From assembly GCF_019175285.1 (NCBI RefSeq), contig NC_056524.1, positions 144,914,738-144,978,737 on the forward strand: a DNA stretch of 64,000 bases. Reading direction: 5' to 3'. Under the pieces are notes generated by a model. That model did no database searches, was not told the DNA's origin, and was given only the letters and a program-made list of their open reading frames with translations. Positions 1-10,535 of this stretch are shown here, in pieces. The position numbers and the translations under genes were made by a program. This DNA comes from Sceloporus undulatus. Its lineage: Eukaryota; Chordata; Lepidosauria; Squamata; Phrynosomatidae. Each line of letters begins with the position of its first letter. The stretch's first letter is position 1.

Positions 1-66
<66 letters not shown>
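1..66. repeat. (TAA)n microsatellite
   Basis: Uninterrupted ATA/TAA trinucleotide repeat from the window edge. It directly abuts the 3'-end-like sequence of a minus-strand LINE fragment, so it is probably that element's expanded tail. Its true left end lies outside the window. Confidence 0.95.
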
Positions 67-556
67 GGATTTATTTATATACCACCCAATCACTAGGAAT
101 CTGAGCAGTTTACAACAGAGGGGATAATAGACGGTTCCCTGCCCCCAGGCTTACAATCTAAAAGACACGACACAAAAGGAGAAGGGAATGGTGCGGGGGG
201 AAGGGGATCAGCTCCATCCAGACTGCTTCAGAAGGACTGGAATAAGAGTGAAAAATGTTGGAGAAATATTTAATCCATGTAGAGGCACTGACTGAGGCTT
301 CCTGTATATTCTTTGCTTTTTTAAAGCCATGAGTAACAATTTCCCAAAATTTGTCTTCCTTCTGTTCTATTACTGCAAGTTCCAAATCCTGCCACTGTGA
401 TCAGCTTTCTTGGCTTTTAAAAAACTTTTCTATTTCAGCCTAAAATTAGTTAAATTTTCCATGTTCTTACTAGATGGGTTTTTACGAGATTCCCTTAACT
501 TTTTGACCAGGTCTTTTTTGGCTGTCCTGCATTCTGTATCAAACCATCCTGGGCAT
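67..556 (-). mobile_element. Non-LTR LINE fragment (L2-like tail plus EN-RT linker)
   Basis: Read on the minus strand, 541-158 encodes a broken linker of the kind found between endonuclease and reverse transcriptase in CR1/L2-type LINEs. It contains PGWFDTECRTAKKDL followed by KFWEIVTHGFKKA and TWIKYFSNIFH, matching the usual order 'PWFD.eCr.ak', 'FW.lv' and 'W..yF..if'. Positions 67-150 look like a LINE 3' tail leading into the (TAA)n tract. The RT itself is missing, so this is an internally deleted, dead copy. The clade (L2 or another CR1-superfamily member) is inferred and not certain. Confidence 0.55.
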
Positions 557-714
557 AAACTACTGTTTGAAAACACTGAAGTTCTGGACCATGCCAACCA
601 CTACCATGTCAGGATGCACAGGGAAGCCATTGAAATCTACAAACACCTGGACAATTTTAACCAGAAAGAAGAAACCCTTATGTACACTTGCACAAAATGT
701 TATGTTTTTTGAAC
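557..714 (+). mobile_element. Penelope-like element fragment, C-terminal end
   Basis: Encodes LLFENTEVLDHANHYHVRMH then REAIEIYKHLDNFNQKEET. This is the post-GIY-YIG C-terminus of Penelope-like polymerases (usual pattern 'REAIEIhKh..NFNrkE'). The same segment, with LFENAEILDHVNNY, occurs in the longer Penelope copy near 48.1 kb. Only about 50 residues survive, abutting an unrelated LINE fragment. Confidence 0.75.
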
Positions 715-920
715 AGTGGACTCATCTATCATATTAATAGGGAGAGCAGAGCATTAATATAACAGGGAGATCACAGGTAATGACATTTCATTTCTATGCC
801 TGCTCACTAAGTACAAGAACTGGATGTGGAATTGTGTTCCAGAAAGGGTTTATCAATATTAATGTAACCAGGTACAACAGTTTCCATTAGCTTCCATTAG
901 CATTACATTTGGTTCATGTC

Positions 921-942
921 AATAATGACATAAAAGTTATAG
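921..942 (+). repeat. Target-site duplication, left copy, of outer L1
   Basis: A 22-bp sequence containing ATGACATAAAAGTTATAG, repeated identically at 7522-7543. The two copies bracket an L1 that ends in an A-run, as expected from target-primed reverse transcription. Confidence 0.9.
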
Positions 943-1560
943 GAGGAGTAAAATCACCTATAAAAAGAAAGAAAATATATCACTATTTTGGGAAACTTAA
1001 GAAAGATGTTTGTTTACAAGAAACCCACATAAGGGAAAAGGATATTAGATTATTAAAGAACAAGAAATTAGGGAATGAATTTATTTCATCTTCAGCAAAA
1101 AAGAAAAAGGGGATTGTGATGTATGTAAAAAATACTATTATAGCAAAGGAAGTGTTCAGTGATGTAAATGGCCATTATCTTGGGGTTGAAGTGAACCTTC
1201 AGGGCAAAAAAATATTATTAGTTGGAATATACGGCCCCCAGGAAAAAAAAAGATAAAAAATTTCAATCAATATATAATTTGATGACAGACTTAGATTACA
1301 CAGAAATAATAATGATGGGGGACTGGAATGCTGTAATTAACCCCATACTGGATAGATCTTGTAGTAAAGCCAGAAAAAAGAACCAAGGAAAACTCCCCAT
1401 GTCCTTTTTTAAACTGAAGGAAAATCAAAAACTAGTAGATGTTTGGAGACATCTCTATAGGGGAGCAAAAGATTACACCTTTTTTTCTGACAGACATAAG
1501 ACTTTTTCTAGGATTGACTTTTTTTAAGCTACTAAAACATTAGCTGTGCAAATTTTGGAA
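943..1560 (+). pseudogene. L1 ORF2 endonuclease domain, decayed
   Basis: APE-type endonuclease of L1 ORF2p, which nicks target DNA. Visible motifs are KRKKIYHYFGKLKKDVCLQE leading into the catalytic QETH, LVGIYGP, and IIMMGDWNAVINP (the GDxN motif). The C-terminal SDH motif follows around 1585 (LLSDHNPITMKI) in another frame. One frameshift at about 1250 and a stop at 1527 break the frame. Confidence 0.85.
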
Positions 1561-2288
1561 ATGGGAATTTTACCAGAACTCTTGTCAGATCACAATCCTA
1601 TAACCATGAAAATTAGGAAAGCTAAAAAGTCATTTAATTGGTCACTGAATGATTAACTACTACAATTTCCTAAAAATGTAGAGAAAGCAAAACAGACTCT
1701 TAAATGGTATTGTGAAGAAAATGAGGGGAAAGATACTGATCATATAACAAACTGGGAAGCGTCGAAAGCCGTGTTAAGAGGGTTTTTTAAAATAAAACTT
1801 AATGTGGAATAGAAGAGAAAAAGACAAGAAAAGACTCAGAAAATTCAAGAAGAGCTGAAGAAGAAGGAAGAGGCTCTCCAAAAAAACCTAACTGATGTAA
1901 AGACAAATAAAGAGATATAACTCCTACAAAAACAACTGTCTATTATGCTAACTGAAGAGATGGAGAACAAGCTTAAATATCTCAAATTAAATAATTTTCA
2001 ACATTCTAATAAACTGGGGAAGTGGTTAGCTTATAAACTTAGGGAAAAGAAAGAAAGGAAGATGATAACGAAGATTCAAGTTGGTAAGAGGATGGTCACA
2101 GAACAAAGCAAAATAAAAAAGACTTTTCATAAATTTTATAGGAAATCGTATAACCAAGAGGAAGAAGATTTGGATTAGATAATTTCTATTTACAAAATAC
2201 TGAATTACCTAAAATAACTACAGAACAAAGAAATCTCTTGAACCAGCCAATAACCACGAACGAAGTCCTAAACACTATTAAACTTACA

Positions 2289-2333
2289 GCGCTTTATAAA
2301 TAAAGGTTAATAATAATAATAATAATAATAATT
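2289..2333 (+). repeat. Short (TAA)n-bearing insertion inside L1 ORF2
   Basis: The L1 reading frame (IKLTA / SKSGSAPGPNGF) is interrupted by about 45 bp beginning GCGCTTTATAAATAAAGG and continuing as (TAA)n. This resembles the extreme 3' end of an L2-type LINE or SINE, so it may be a very short retroposed tail. It could also be local slippage. Confidence 0.6.
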
Positions 2334-3314
2334 AAATGCAGTAAATCAGGCAGCGCTCCTGGTCCGAATGGTTTCCCTGCCTTGTACTATAAGACATTTC
2401 AGTTAGAACTAATTGATCCACTAAAAAACATGATGAACAGTATAAGAGAAGACACCTTTCCACCAACCTGGAAAGAGGTGGTAATTTCCTTGATACCCAA
2501 AGACGAAAGAGACCCAACACAACTAAAGAATTATAGGCCAATTTCTTTACTCAATAATGACTATAAGCTGTATGCAAGTATCTTGGCAGAGAGAATTAAA
2601 AAATAGTACCATTAGTGATACATACAGATCAAAGAGGATTCATCCCCAAAAGATATATTAAAGATAACATTAGGCATTTTGTAGATTTGATTGAGTATCA
2701 CGAAATTAATATTGATATTGATAAGAAATTGGCTGCCTTTTTTGATATTGAAAAGGCTTTTGATAATGTTTCATGGAATTTGTTATTTGGTGTTATGCAA
2801 AAGTTGGAACTGGGGGACAGGATTTTAAGTTGGGTACAAGCCATATATCAAAAACAACATGCTAGACTTAATGTGAATGGAGAGAGATCTGAAATGATAA
2901 ACATCTACAAAGGTACTAGGCAGGGATGCCCTTTGTCCCCTTTACCTCTGTGCTGATTATGGAAGTGCTATTACAAAATATAAGAAATAACTTGAAGATT
3001 AAGGGAATAAAGATTAAATGAACTGAACACAAAACCTGGGCATTTGCGGATGACCTTATGGTAACTATCAGTGATCCGATTAATGATTCTAAAGAACTAA
3101 TAAAGGTATTCAAGGATTTTGAATTAATTTCAGGACTGAAATTAAATAAAGATAAAACGATACTAACTAAAAATATGACATATTGGAAGTAAAAGAGCTA
3201 GAATCAATTACAGGTTTTAACTCAAGTAAAAGAACTAAATATCTAGGAATTTGGGTCTCAAGTAAGAACTCTGATTTATTCCCGAATAACTATGAAAGAT
3301 TGTGGTCCAGTGTT
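2334..3314 (+). pseudogene. L1 ORF2 reverse transcriptase, decayed
   Basis: RT domain of the outer L1. In order: SGSAPGPNGFPALYYKTF, WKEVVISLIPK, LKNYRPISLLNNDYKL, RGFIPKR, FFDIEKAFDNVSW (L1-type catalytic D in D-x-EKAFD), GTRQGCPLSPL and FADDLMVTI (catalytic FADD). The pieces lie in different frames with stops near 2606 and 2956, so no active enzyme is encoded. The end is the target-site duplication of the inner L1. Confidence 0.85.
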
Positions 3315-3334
3315 AAAAAGGATTTGGAAAATTG

Positions 3335-4907
3335 GGCTTGCCATCTTTGAAATTGTATTTTGAGGCATGTGGACTGTTGTGGATTAAAGATTGGGTGACC
3401 TTAGAAAACAAACTATTGTTAGATTTAGAAGGAGAGGATTTGACCAGGGGATGGCATACTTAGTATATGAAACAAGTAGTCAAACCAAATCCTTTGGCAA
3501 CCACATATTCAGGAGGCCGCTCTTTAGAATATGGAAAAAGTATAAAAGACACATAATCCCCAAAATACATGGTTGGGTATCCCCGCAGGAAGCAACTCAA
3601 AGAAAAGAAATAAGTGAAGGGGTTAAGTGGCTCAGATACAAAGACCTTTGGAAATTGGAAGGAGGCAAGATAACGCTGAAGACCAGAGAAGAAATAAATG
3701 ATGAGGGGGACAGGTCTCAAAATCTGAATTGGCTTTCATATAGACAAATCTATGAAAAATTTAAGATGGACCAAAAGACATATGGATTCAAATTAGAGAT
3801 CAAAAAATCTGAATTGGGCAAGATTTTGTATATTGAAAAGGATAAATTAATTGGGAAATTTTATGCGGCCCTTCTGCTCCTAGAAACTGAAGATGAGAGG
3901 ATTAAAGAACAGATGGTAAAATGGGCCAGATGTATAGGACACACAATTTCACTTGAACAATGGGACATGGTTTGGACAGATATTAAGAAATTGACTCTCT
4001 CACAAAGCATTAGAGAAAACTGTTACAAGATGTTATATTTTTGATATTTATCCCCTTACAAGCTGGCCAAAATATATAAAACAAGGAGAGAAATGTGTTG
4101 GAAATGTAAGACCAAAAAGGGAACTTTCTCTCACTGCTGGTGGGAATGTGGTAAAGCCAAGACTTATTGGAGAATGATTAATAATTTGATTAACAAAATA
4201 ATGGGTACAAAACTATCCTTAAAACCCGAGTTATATCTATTAGGGATGATTGATGGGGAGATTAACAAAGGTGTAAGAAAAGTAATATTCTACATTATTT
4301 CTTTGGCAAGGATCTGCTTTGCTCAGAAATGGAAAGAAGATCAAGTTCCAACCAAAGAGGATTGGTTATTAAAACTCTATGAGGGAATGGAGATGGATAT
4401 TTTAACCCATGCTATGAGGAATGAGTATAACACTAAACCAATGGATGATTGGAAGTCTGTAATAGACTTTTTCAGATTTGAATGGGGAAAGACTGTTATA
4501 ACCAATATTTACTAACTCTGTCATTCTCATTATAGTGGTTCCAGAGGATGAAGTATAGATTTTGGAATATGTTTCTTTTCTGTTAACAAACACCAAAATA
4601 AGTAAATTAGAAACAATTAGGAGGAAGCCGAATTCGAACATTAATGAGTCGTATCTGGCAGTTAGGAAGTCACTGTCTACGGGTGAAAGTGTTGCGAATG
4701 TAGTGATTAGGTTAGGGTTAGTAGGAGTAACTAGGGGGTGGGATAGGGGGGATAGTGGGTGGTCAATTAGTATTGGGAATATTTGTTATGTTTGGGAAGA
4801 ATAGAATGTCATTGTATTATGTTTGTATTATGCGTTTTCTTTGTTTTCAGTACTGTTGTACGTCTATACTTTATTGTTTTTTAAATTTCTTAATAAAGAT
4901 ATTTTTT
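3335..4907 (+). mobile_element. Second L1, 5'-truncated, inserted in the RT of the first
   Basis: Flanked by a 20-bp target-site duplication with two mismatches (3315-3334, AAAAAGGATTTGGAAAATTG; 4908-4927). At 3336 the reading jumps from the outer RT (KKDLENW) to a more distal L1 segment (LPSLKLYFEACGLLWIKDW). At 4914 the outer L1 resumes with KDLKNWKNLNLSLLGRIALV, exactly where it was interrupted. The insert has distal ORF2, the cysteine-rich C-terminus, a 3' UTR and an AATAAA-like A-rich end. Confidence 0.9.
3391..4515 (+). pseudogene. L1 ORF2 C-terminal half (inner copy)
   Basis: Two long frames (3391-4044, 217 codons; 4093-4515, 140 codons) in different reading frames, separated by a stop and frameshift around 4045. 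The first is the post-RT region (FRRPLFRIWKKYKRHIIPKI, SYRQIYEKFKMDQKTYG). The second opens with the L1 C-terminal cysteine motif CWKCKTKKGTFSHCWWEC and continues with YLLGMIDGEI and AQKWKEDQVPTKEDW. The cysteine motif is intact, and the frame break makes this a pseudogene. Confidence 0.85.
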
Positions 4908-5644
4908 AAAAAGGATTTAAAAAATTGAAGAACTTGAATCTATCACTATTGGGAAGAATTGCTTTGGTCAAAATGAATATATTGCCAAAATTCCTTTTTT
5001 TATTTCAATCTGTCCCAATTATTGTAAATGAAAAGCCATTTGTAGAATGGCAAAAGGGCTTGTCTAAGTTTACCTGGAAGGATAAAAAAGCAACAGTGAA
5101 AATGAAATATCTTCAGGATTCAAAAGAGAGAGGGGGACTTGCCATGTCAAATCTCAAATTATATTACGATGCAGCCTGTCTGTCATGGTTAAAAGATTGG
5201 ATCATTCTAAAAGAGGAGGATTTATTAAATCTGGAAAGCGTGAATTTGGCTGGCACGCCTACCTATTTTATGACAAGGATAAAGTAAATCGGGACTTTAA
5301 TAATCACATTGTGAGACATGCTCTACTCAGAATTTGGGAAAAATAAAAAAAACTAATATGTCCTAAAATCCTCCTTTGGGCATCTGCCCATGAAGCCCTT
5401 TTTAAATATAACCCTAAGAAAGAGAGTTGGATTACCTATGAAGATTTGATGGTTATAAATAATAATGGATATGAGATAAAGTCATGGGAAAACCTTACTG
5501 AACAAGGGTATCAAATATCGTGGCTCTTTTACAGACAGCTAAGGGAACGATTTCTTATGGACAAAAAACAGTATGAGATTGGTAAAGTAGATTCTGAGTT
5601 AGAGCGGGAGTTAATGTTAAATAAAGATGCCTTATTGTCAAGAC

Positions 5645-6479
5645 CAGGGGTAGGCAACCTTTTTGAGCCGGGGGCCAGGTTGCTGTCCCTCAGACAACTG
5701 GGGGGCTGAAGCTGGGGGGTGGAGCTTCCACCCTCCGGGGGCAGAGCCACATGCCGGGGGGAGCTTCCACCCTCCGGGGGCGGGGCCAGTGCTGGAGGCC
5801 TCCTCCTCTTTGCCGGCCCCTGACGGGGCCCCAGGCCCTGTCAGGGCTGGACAGAGAGCCGGGGGGGGGCGCCAGCGGCTGGAGGCCTCCCCCTCTTTGC
5901 CGGCCCCAGCCCCGTCAGAGGCTGGCAAAAGAACTGGGGGGCCGCCAGCGCTGGAGGCCTCCCCCTCTTTGCGGCCCCCGTGGGCTCCTTCCCGGCCTCA
6001 GCGGCTGAGAAGGTGAGAGGAGGCTAGCAAGCCCCCCAAAGGCCCTGCACGTTTGCGCGAGAGACCTTTAGCCTCTCGCATGAGAATGAGCAGGCTGGCA
6101 GCCCCCCAAAGGCCCCGGGCGCTTACGCGAGAGACCTTTGGCCTCTCACACAAGCATCCTCTCGTGCGAGAGGAAGGAGGCCGGCAGCCCCCCAAAGGCC
6201 CCGCGCGCTCGCATGAGAGACCTTTGGCCTCTCGCGCAAGGGTGCAGGGCCTTTGGCCTCTTGTGCGAGCAGCCAGAGGCTGGCGGCCCCCCAAAGGCCT
6301 CTTGCGCGAGAGGGAGGAGGACAGTGGCCCCCCAAAGTCCCCACATGAGTGGCCCGGTCCTGCCGCCAATTGCTGCCAGCGCGGGGCCTTTGGCAATCGG
6401 CAGCAGGACCAGGCTAGGGCCGGTCCCCTGGTCTCAGCAAGCCGCATGCAGCCCGCGGGCCGGGGGTTGCCGACCCCTG
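5645..6479. mobile_element. GC-rich non-autonomous hAT element with 8-bp TSD
   Basis: Bounded by the perfect 8-bp duplication GTCAAGAC (5637-5644 and 6480-6487). Its ends are inverted repeats: CAGGGGTAGGCAACC on the left and the complement of GGGTTGCCGACCCCTG on the right. An 8-bp duplication and a CAG-type terminus are hAT hallmarks. The 835-bp interior is extremely GC-rich with no transposase, in sharp contrast to the AT-rich L1 around it. Open frames across it, up to 163 codons, are composition artefacts. Confidence 0.9.
6010..6345. repeat. Tandem repeat inside the hAT element
   Basis: Imperfect repeat whose unit contains GGCAGCCCCCCAAAGGCC followed by GCGAGAGACCTTTGGCCTCT, seen about four to five times with variable spacing. 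It contains short palindromes of the type AGAGACCTTTGGCCTCTCGC. It accounts for the long GC-rich open frames on both strands. Confidence 0.75.
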
Positions 6480-7521
6480 GTCAAGACTGTATAAATGTAT
6501 TCTTAAAATGTATATGGAAGAAGAAGTTGTCAAAGACAATATGATTAAGTGGTCCCAAAATTTTAGTTTTTCTATTGATTTGGACCAATGGGAATATACA
6601 TGGTTAAAGCAACTGAAATATACCTGTAGCCGGAACCTTAGAGAAAACTATTATAAAGTTTACTTCCGATGGTATCTAACTCCTCTTAAGATCAGCAAAA
6701 TGTATAATAATTGTACCAATCTGTGTTGGAAATGTGGGAAAGAACAAGGTTCAATCTATCACATGTCGTGGACTTGTCGGGAAGCATGTAAATTTTGGAA
6801 ATTAATCTTCTTTGAACTCAAGAAAATAACTACCATAACTCTGAAGTTCTCACTTGAAGTCTTTTTGTTAAATATAATTGATCTTGATTTAGAGGGTAAA
6901 TATGGTAAAATATTATTTTATATGTTATCAGCAGCAACAATAGTCTATGCCCAGAAATGGAAGCTGAAAGAAATCCCTACTAAAGAGGACTGGTTGTTCA
7001 AGTTATTAGACTTGATGGAGATGGACAAGCTCTCGAGAGCAATCAGGAATTAATCCAAGAATGTATATAAAGAAGATTGGAATGACATTATTCTTTTTCT
7101 CCAAAAAGAATGAGGAAAAATGCTGTTCTGGGTATAGATTAAGTTGAAGTGGAAGTAAAGGTTTTGTTTCTCAGGGCAATAACAGCTGACAGAATGTATA
7201 TGTGTATATTGGTTAACTCTAATGATATGTAATTTAGAGAGGACTCGTTTTGATAATTATACATATGAAATGAAGATGATGGGGGGGGATGTAATTGTAG
7301 GAACAAGCATAATTAGAACACCGATTATTATTGTTTAATAGATAATTTCAATTAGAAAACGATGGAATAAAGGGATAGACTGACAGTAAGAAAGTAATGT
7401 TTGAGAACATAAACACGACAGATAGTAGTTTTGTGTTATGATATATTATGGATGATCGTCAAAGGTTTTTTTTTGTTTTGTTTTTATATGTTTTAAAATT
7501 TAATAAACATTATTAAAAAAA

Positions 7522-7543
7522 AATAATGACATAAAAGTTATAG
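7522..7543 (+). repeat. Target-site duplication, right copy, of outer L1
   Basis: Identical over 22 bp to 921-942. It directly follows the L1 A-run. Confidence 0.9.
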
Positions 7544-7689
7544 AAAAGGACAAACATAAAACACTGCATGTCACAAGAAGCAATTGTCTAGTACAAGAAT
7601 TAAGGTCCTCATCATACTGGACTGTTAGAATTTCACTTCCTGTGCTGCCAGAAAAAAGACAGCCAGGACTTTTCTAATTTGTTCTCCTT

Positions 7690-9053
7690 CTACTTTTTAA
7701 AAATCTTCTTTATTAATTTAATGAACCTGAGAGTGGCAAGAGTGAATGTTGGGGGACACTGATTGCTGTCACCCAATACCTCACCCTTTGAATTTACAAT
7801 GTTGTGCAGTATAACGCAAGAGATTATTAGAGAGTTAACATTTTCCTCTACATCCTCCAAAGGTGTTGTCAGGTCCATCATGCATTCAACCTCTCAAAAG
7901 CCCTCTCAACTATGTTTCTTGCCCAGTTTAGGCATTTGTTAAACAGAGCCTGTCATGGAGTCACTGTTTCCTGGCATGGCTTCATTAGTCATTTGCTGGT
8001 GACTACAAGGATTAACAGACTGCCTTTAAGGGCAGCATGCAGCATCCCCTTTCATTGCCTGATCAGGGCCATGGCAACGATATGCTGCGGTCCCAATCTG
8101 GACTTTCCTTGGTGCAAAGAGGATCCATGAAATGTGGCTCCTTTTTGTGCCTTAGAAATAGTGCCATAGCTGCTGGCGCCATGGCTATTTGATACTCCTT
8201 TGGCACTGAGTCATCTGGACACAGTGCCAGAGGAGCACCGTGATGCCACCCACCATGTGGTGGGACACACAGTGTCATGCTGGCACCCCGATGCCAGCCT
8301 TTCTTGCCAGTCTGTCAAGGCTCTACAGCAGCAATGGCACTATAGATACTATCAGCAATCAAAAGTGGACCAATCTGCTGGGCATATAGTGTTATGTTTG
8401 GGTTCCCAGGGACAAACACCTCTGCCTCCATTGTTTCAAAGATAGCAGAGTTCCTGAAGACCCTGGCATTGTGATATGTGTCACTCCATTCAATTTCCAT
8501 ATCCATGAAGCAAATCTTGTGATCACAAGTGCTCTGAAGAAGATTGGAGTAACAATTTTTCTTGTTAATGAATTATCTTCTTTGACAACTGATGATACAA
8601 TCTGGCAGTGGCATCCATCTGTGGCACCTATTACCTGTGGAAAGCCAGCTTGTCATCACCTGGAATAAAAAAAAGCACACAGTACTGAAACCAAATGTGG
8701 TGGTTTTAGCACTGATTTCAACACAACAAAATCAGAGGAATAAATCTGAGGAGTTAAATCAGTACTAAATATTAATTAGAAATACATACTTTCCGGTGGT
8801 CTCGCAGGAAAACTGTTTGATGAATCAGAGGCATCCCCATGTCAAGCACAACTTGCACAAATATGACACCAACAGTTGAACGACTAGCACAAGACTTGCA
8901 CAACATGGAACCACATGAGCACTGGTACTCCATCAACCACAAGGCCATGGTGATGTATTTTCCCACTAGGATGGCTTCATGCATACACATGTCCTGCTTT
9001 GAGATCTCTGGATGAAGAGCATCCACCAGCTTGACAAAAATGAATCTGGGCAT
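7690..9053 (-). pseudogene. Harbinger/PIF transposase relic
   Basis: Minus-strand remnants of a HARBI1-like DDE transposase in the expected order. N-terminal part at 9053-8772: FVKLVDALHPEISKQDMCMH, EAILVGKYITMALW and SRSTVGVIFVQVV. Then VIGATDGCHCQI (first catalytic D region) near 8650, WSDTYHNARVFRNSAIFE and LLIADS (second D) at 8506-8315. Finally LFNKCLNWARNIVERAFERLNA near 7950-7880 and SCVILHNIVNSKGE at 7881-7690. Frameshifts, stops and an internal insertion break it. The gap at 8671-8771 may be the intron seen in some Harbinger genes. Terminal inverted repeats were not identified. It is unlikely to be host HARBI1, which is conserved and intronless in its transposase domain. Confidence 0.8.
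8015..8320 (-). mobile_element. Short interspersed element, family X, copy 1
   Basis: A GC-richer block interrupting the Harbinger relic between its IADS and NKCLNWARN motifs. On the minus strand it aligns by eye with 16387-16672 through shared words such as TGCCAAAGGAG, GTTGCCATGGCCCTGATC, AAAGGGG and CAGTCTGTT in the same order. It has no coding potential. Probably a non-autonomous DNA element; the termini were not resolved. Confidence 0.6.
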
Positions 9054-10415
9054 TCAGAAATACTGTTGCCACTTCTTATCAAACTATGTTGACATCACAA
9101 AATGTTCCCACCAATACTCACTCATTGAGTATACTCACCATTGCCAAAACTGTGCTCTTAACTGAGTTAGAAGGGGTGAAATTTCTACTGCAAGGGCTTG
9201 AGAAAGCCTCACAATGGACACATTTCTAGTGCAATTGTGCTCCAGTCTCTTCAATCTCTCTGTGTCTTCTCCTGTTCTTCAACGCTTATGTATCTCTGGC
9301 AAGAAAATGAAGATAAAATGCTTGTCTTCAGTGATGGGCAACATCAAGCACATTGAGAGACATGATGACAAAAAGCCATACAGCACTCCAGTAGGATGAG
9401 ATCCACATCATTTGCAAAAGGAACAAAGAAACATGTGACAACAGAAGCAGAAATGTATGGATGTGCATAATTTGATAGACAGCTTTTAAAAAATGAAAAA
9501 ACTAGGTTACAACTTTGCATTCTTTGTTCATGGGCATCAGAACTTGCAGAGATGCACATAGATGCGGTTCTGATAAAAAAATAATGTGAACAACAATTTG
9601 GGAATACTTGATTAAGGATATTTACATAGTTCTGTTGAAAACAAACTATAGATGAGCCCTGAGACGTTTATGGGTCCACTGTAATTGCCCTCTCTATCAT
9701 CCATATTGAAACCACCACACATTGAACTAGAAAATTTAAACCAGATTCCAGTCACCCCAGCCCTTTGTGTTGGCAAAAATGGGAAACTGGACTCCCCTTT
9801 CTTTTTTTAATTAACTCGTTGGAAGACAGGAGTATTTCTGCAATCAAATAACTGGACTGGAAAGCTTGAAACATCCACTCCACCCACCCACAGCACTTGA
9901 AATCTAGAGGGAAACAGTTTCAGTCTGTCTTTCTCGTGGCTTTCAAGTTGACCTAATAGAACCTCCATCGATGTGTAGTTCTTTTCCTAACACCACTGCT
10001 GATGTTGAATTGCAAAAGTGTAGAAAGAAACACCCTGGCAATGGGCAAACTATGGGCTGTCTTCATTCACTCTCAATTAGCCTGAATGCACAGCGGGGAG
10101 ATACAGTATACTTCTATTTAGAAAGTTGATGGGAGAGATGTATTTGGACTGCTGGGGATAGCAAGTAACAGAATTCCACCCATGTAAAGGAACCAGATGC
10201 CAGAACAATTAACCTGGACAATGACTTATCACCTACTGAATGCAACCAGTGCCTAGATAGCAAGTTTGTATGGGAAAAATGCTACCTCAAGATGTCTGTC
10301 TGCAAATCTATGCTCTCCTGTCCTTTGTGGTTGCTGCCACACTGCAAAATTAATTCAGTTTGACACTGCTTGGAATCATCCAATTTGGTTTTTTGTTTTG
10401 TTTTGTGGCACCATT
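9054..10415. other. No recognisable gene
   Basis: AT-rich sequence with no frame longer than 71 codons that resembles a protein. The first few hundred bases could belong to the Harbinger element, such as an accessory gene or terminal region, but I see no motif that supports this. Confidence 0.6.
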
Positions 10416-10535
10416 GCTCTGTAAGAGAGAGGGCTAAATGTCTCACAAAACTGCAAATCCCAGAATTACATACCACTGAGCCATGGCTGTTAAAGTGTTG
10501 TGAAAATGCATTAATTCTTCAGTGTAGATGCAGCC
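10416..10535 (-). repeat. Short interspersed repeat, family Y, copy 1
   Basis: Contains CTGCAAATCCCAGAATTACA, TGAGCCATGGCTGTTAAAGT and TTCAGTGTAGATGCAGCC. These match, in reverse complement, the copy at 20831-20970 (GCATCCACACTG, TTTAACTGTCCTGGCTCA, GGAATTCTGGGAACTGTAGT). No coding content. Likely an old non-autonomous transposon family. Confidence 0.7.

Larger units (their letters stand above)
4925..7053 (+). pseudogene. L1 ORF2 C-terminal half (outer copy), split by hAT element
   Basis: Continuation of the outer L1 after the inner insertion. LSLLGRIALVKMNILPKFLF (the usual L1 'GRI.v.KMniLPr.lf') lies at 4925-5287, and SYR-like WLFYRQLRERFLMDKKQY near 5530. After the hAT insertion come MYMEEEVVKDNMIKWSQNF and the cysteine motif CWKCGKEQGSIYHMSWTC (6508-7053). 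The halves match the inner copy in content but differ throughout, so the two are different insertions and not a tandem duplication. Confidence 0.85.
943..7521 (+). mobile_element. L1 LINE, 5'-truncated, carrying two later insertions
   Basis: The element is defined by an exact 22-bp target-site duplication (921-942 and 7522-7543) and a terminal A-run. It begins at the first residues of the ORF2 endonuclease (GGVKSPIKRKK), so ORF1 and the 5' UTR were never copied or are lost. Order: endonuclease (943-1560), linker (1560-2288), RT (2334-3314), interruption by a second L1 (3335-4907), distal ORF2 (4928-5636), interruption by a hAT element (5645-6479), C-terminal cysteine region (6488-7053), 3' UTR to 7521. 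Multiple stops and frameshifts break ORF2. With insertions removed the element is about 4.2 kb. Confidence 0.9.

Noticed and set aside
5638-6544. Frames of 96-163 codons rich in Pro, Arg and Gly
   Set aside because: They are within the GC-rich hAT element and its tandem repeats, with no protein-family similarity and equal frames on both strands.
7690-9053. Host HARBI1 gene
   Set aside because: The frame is broken many times and interrupted by another element, whereas host HARBI1 is conserved. This is a transposon relic.
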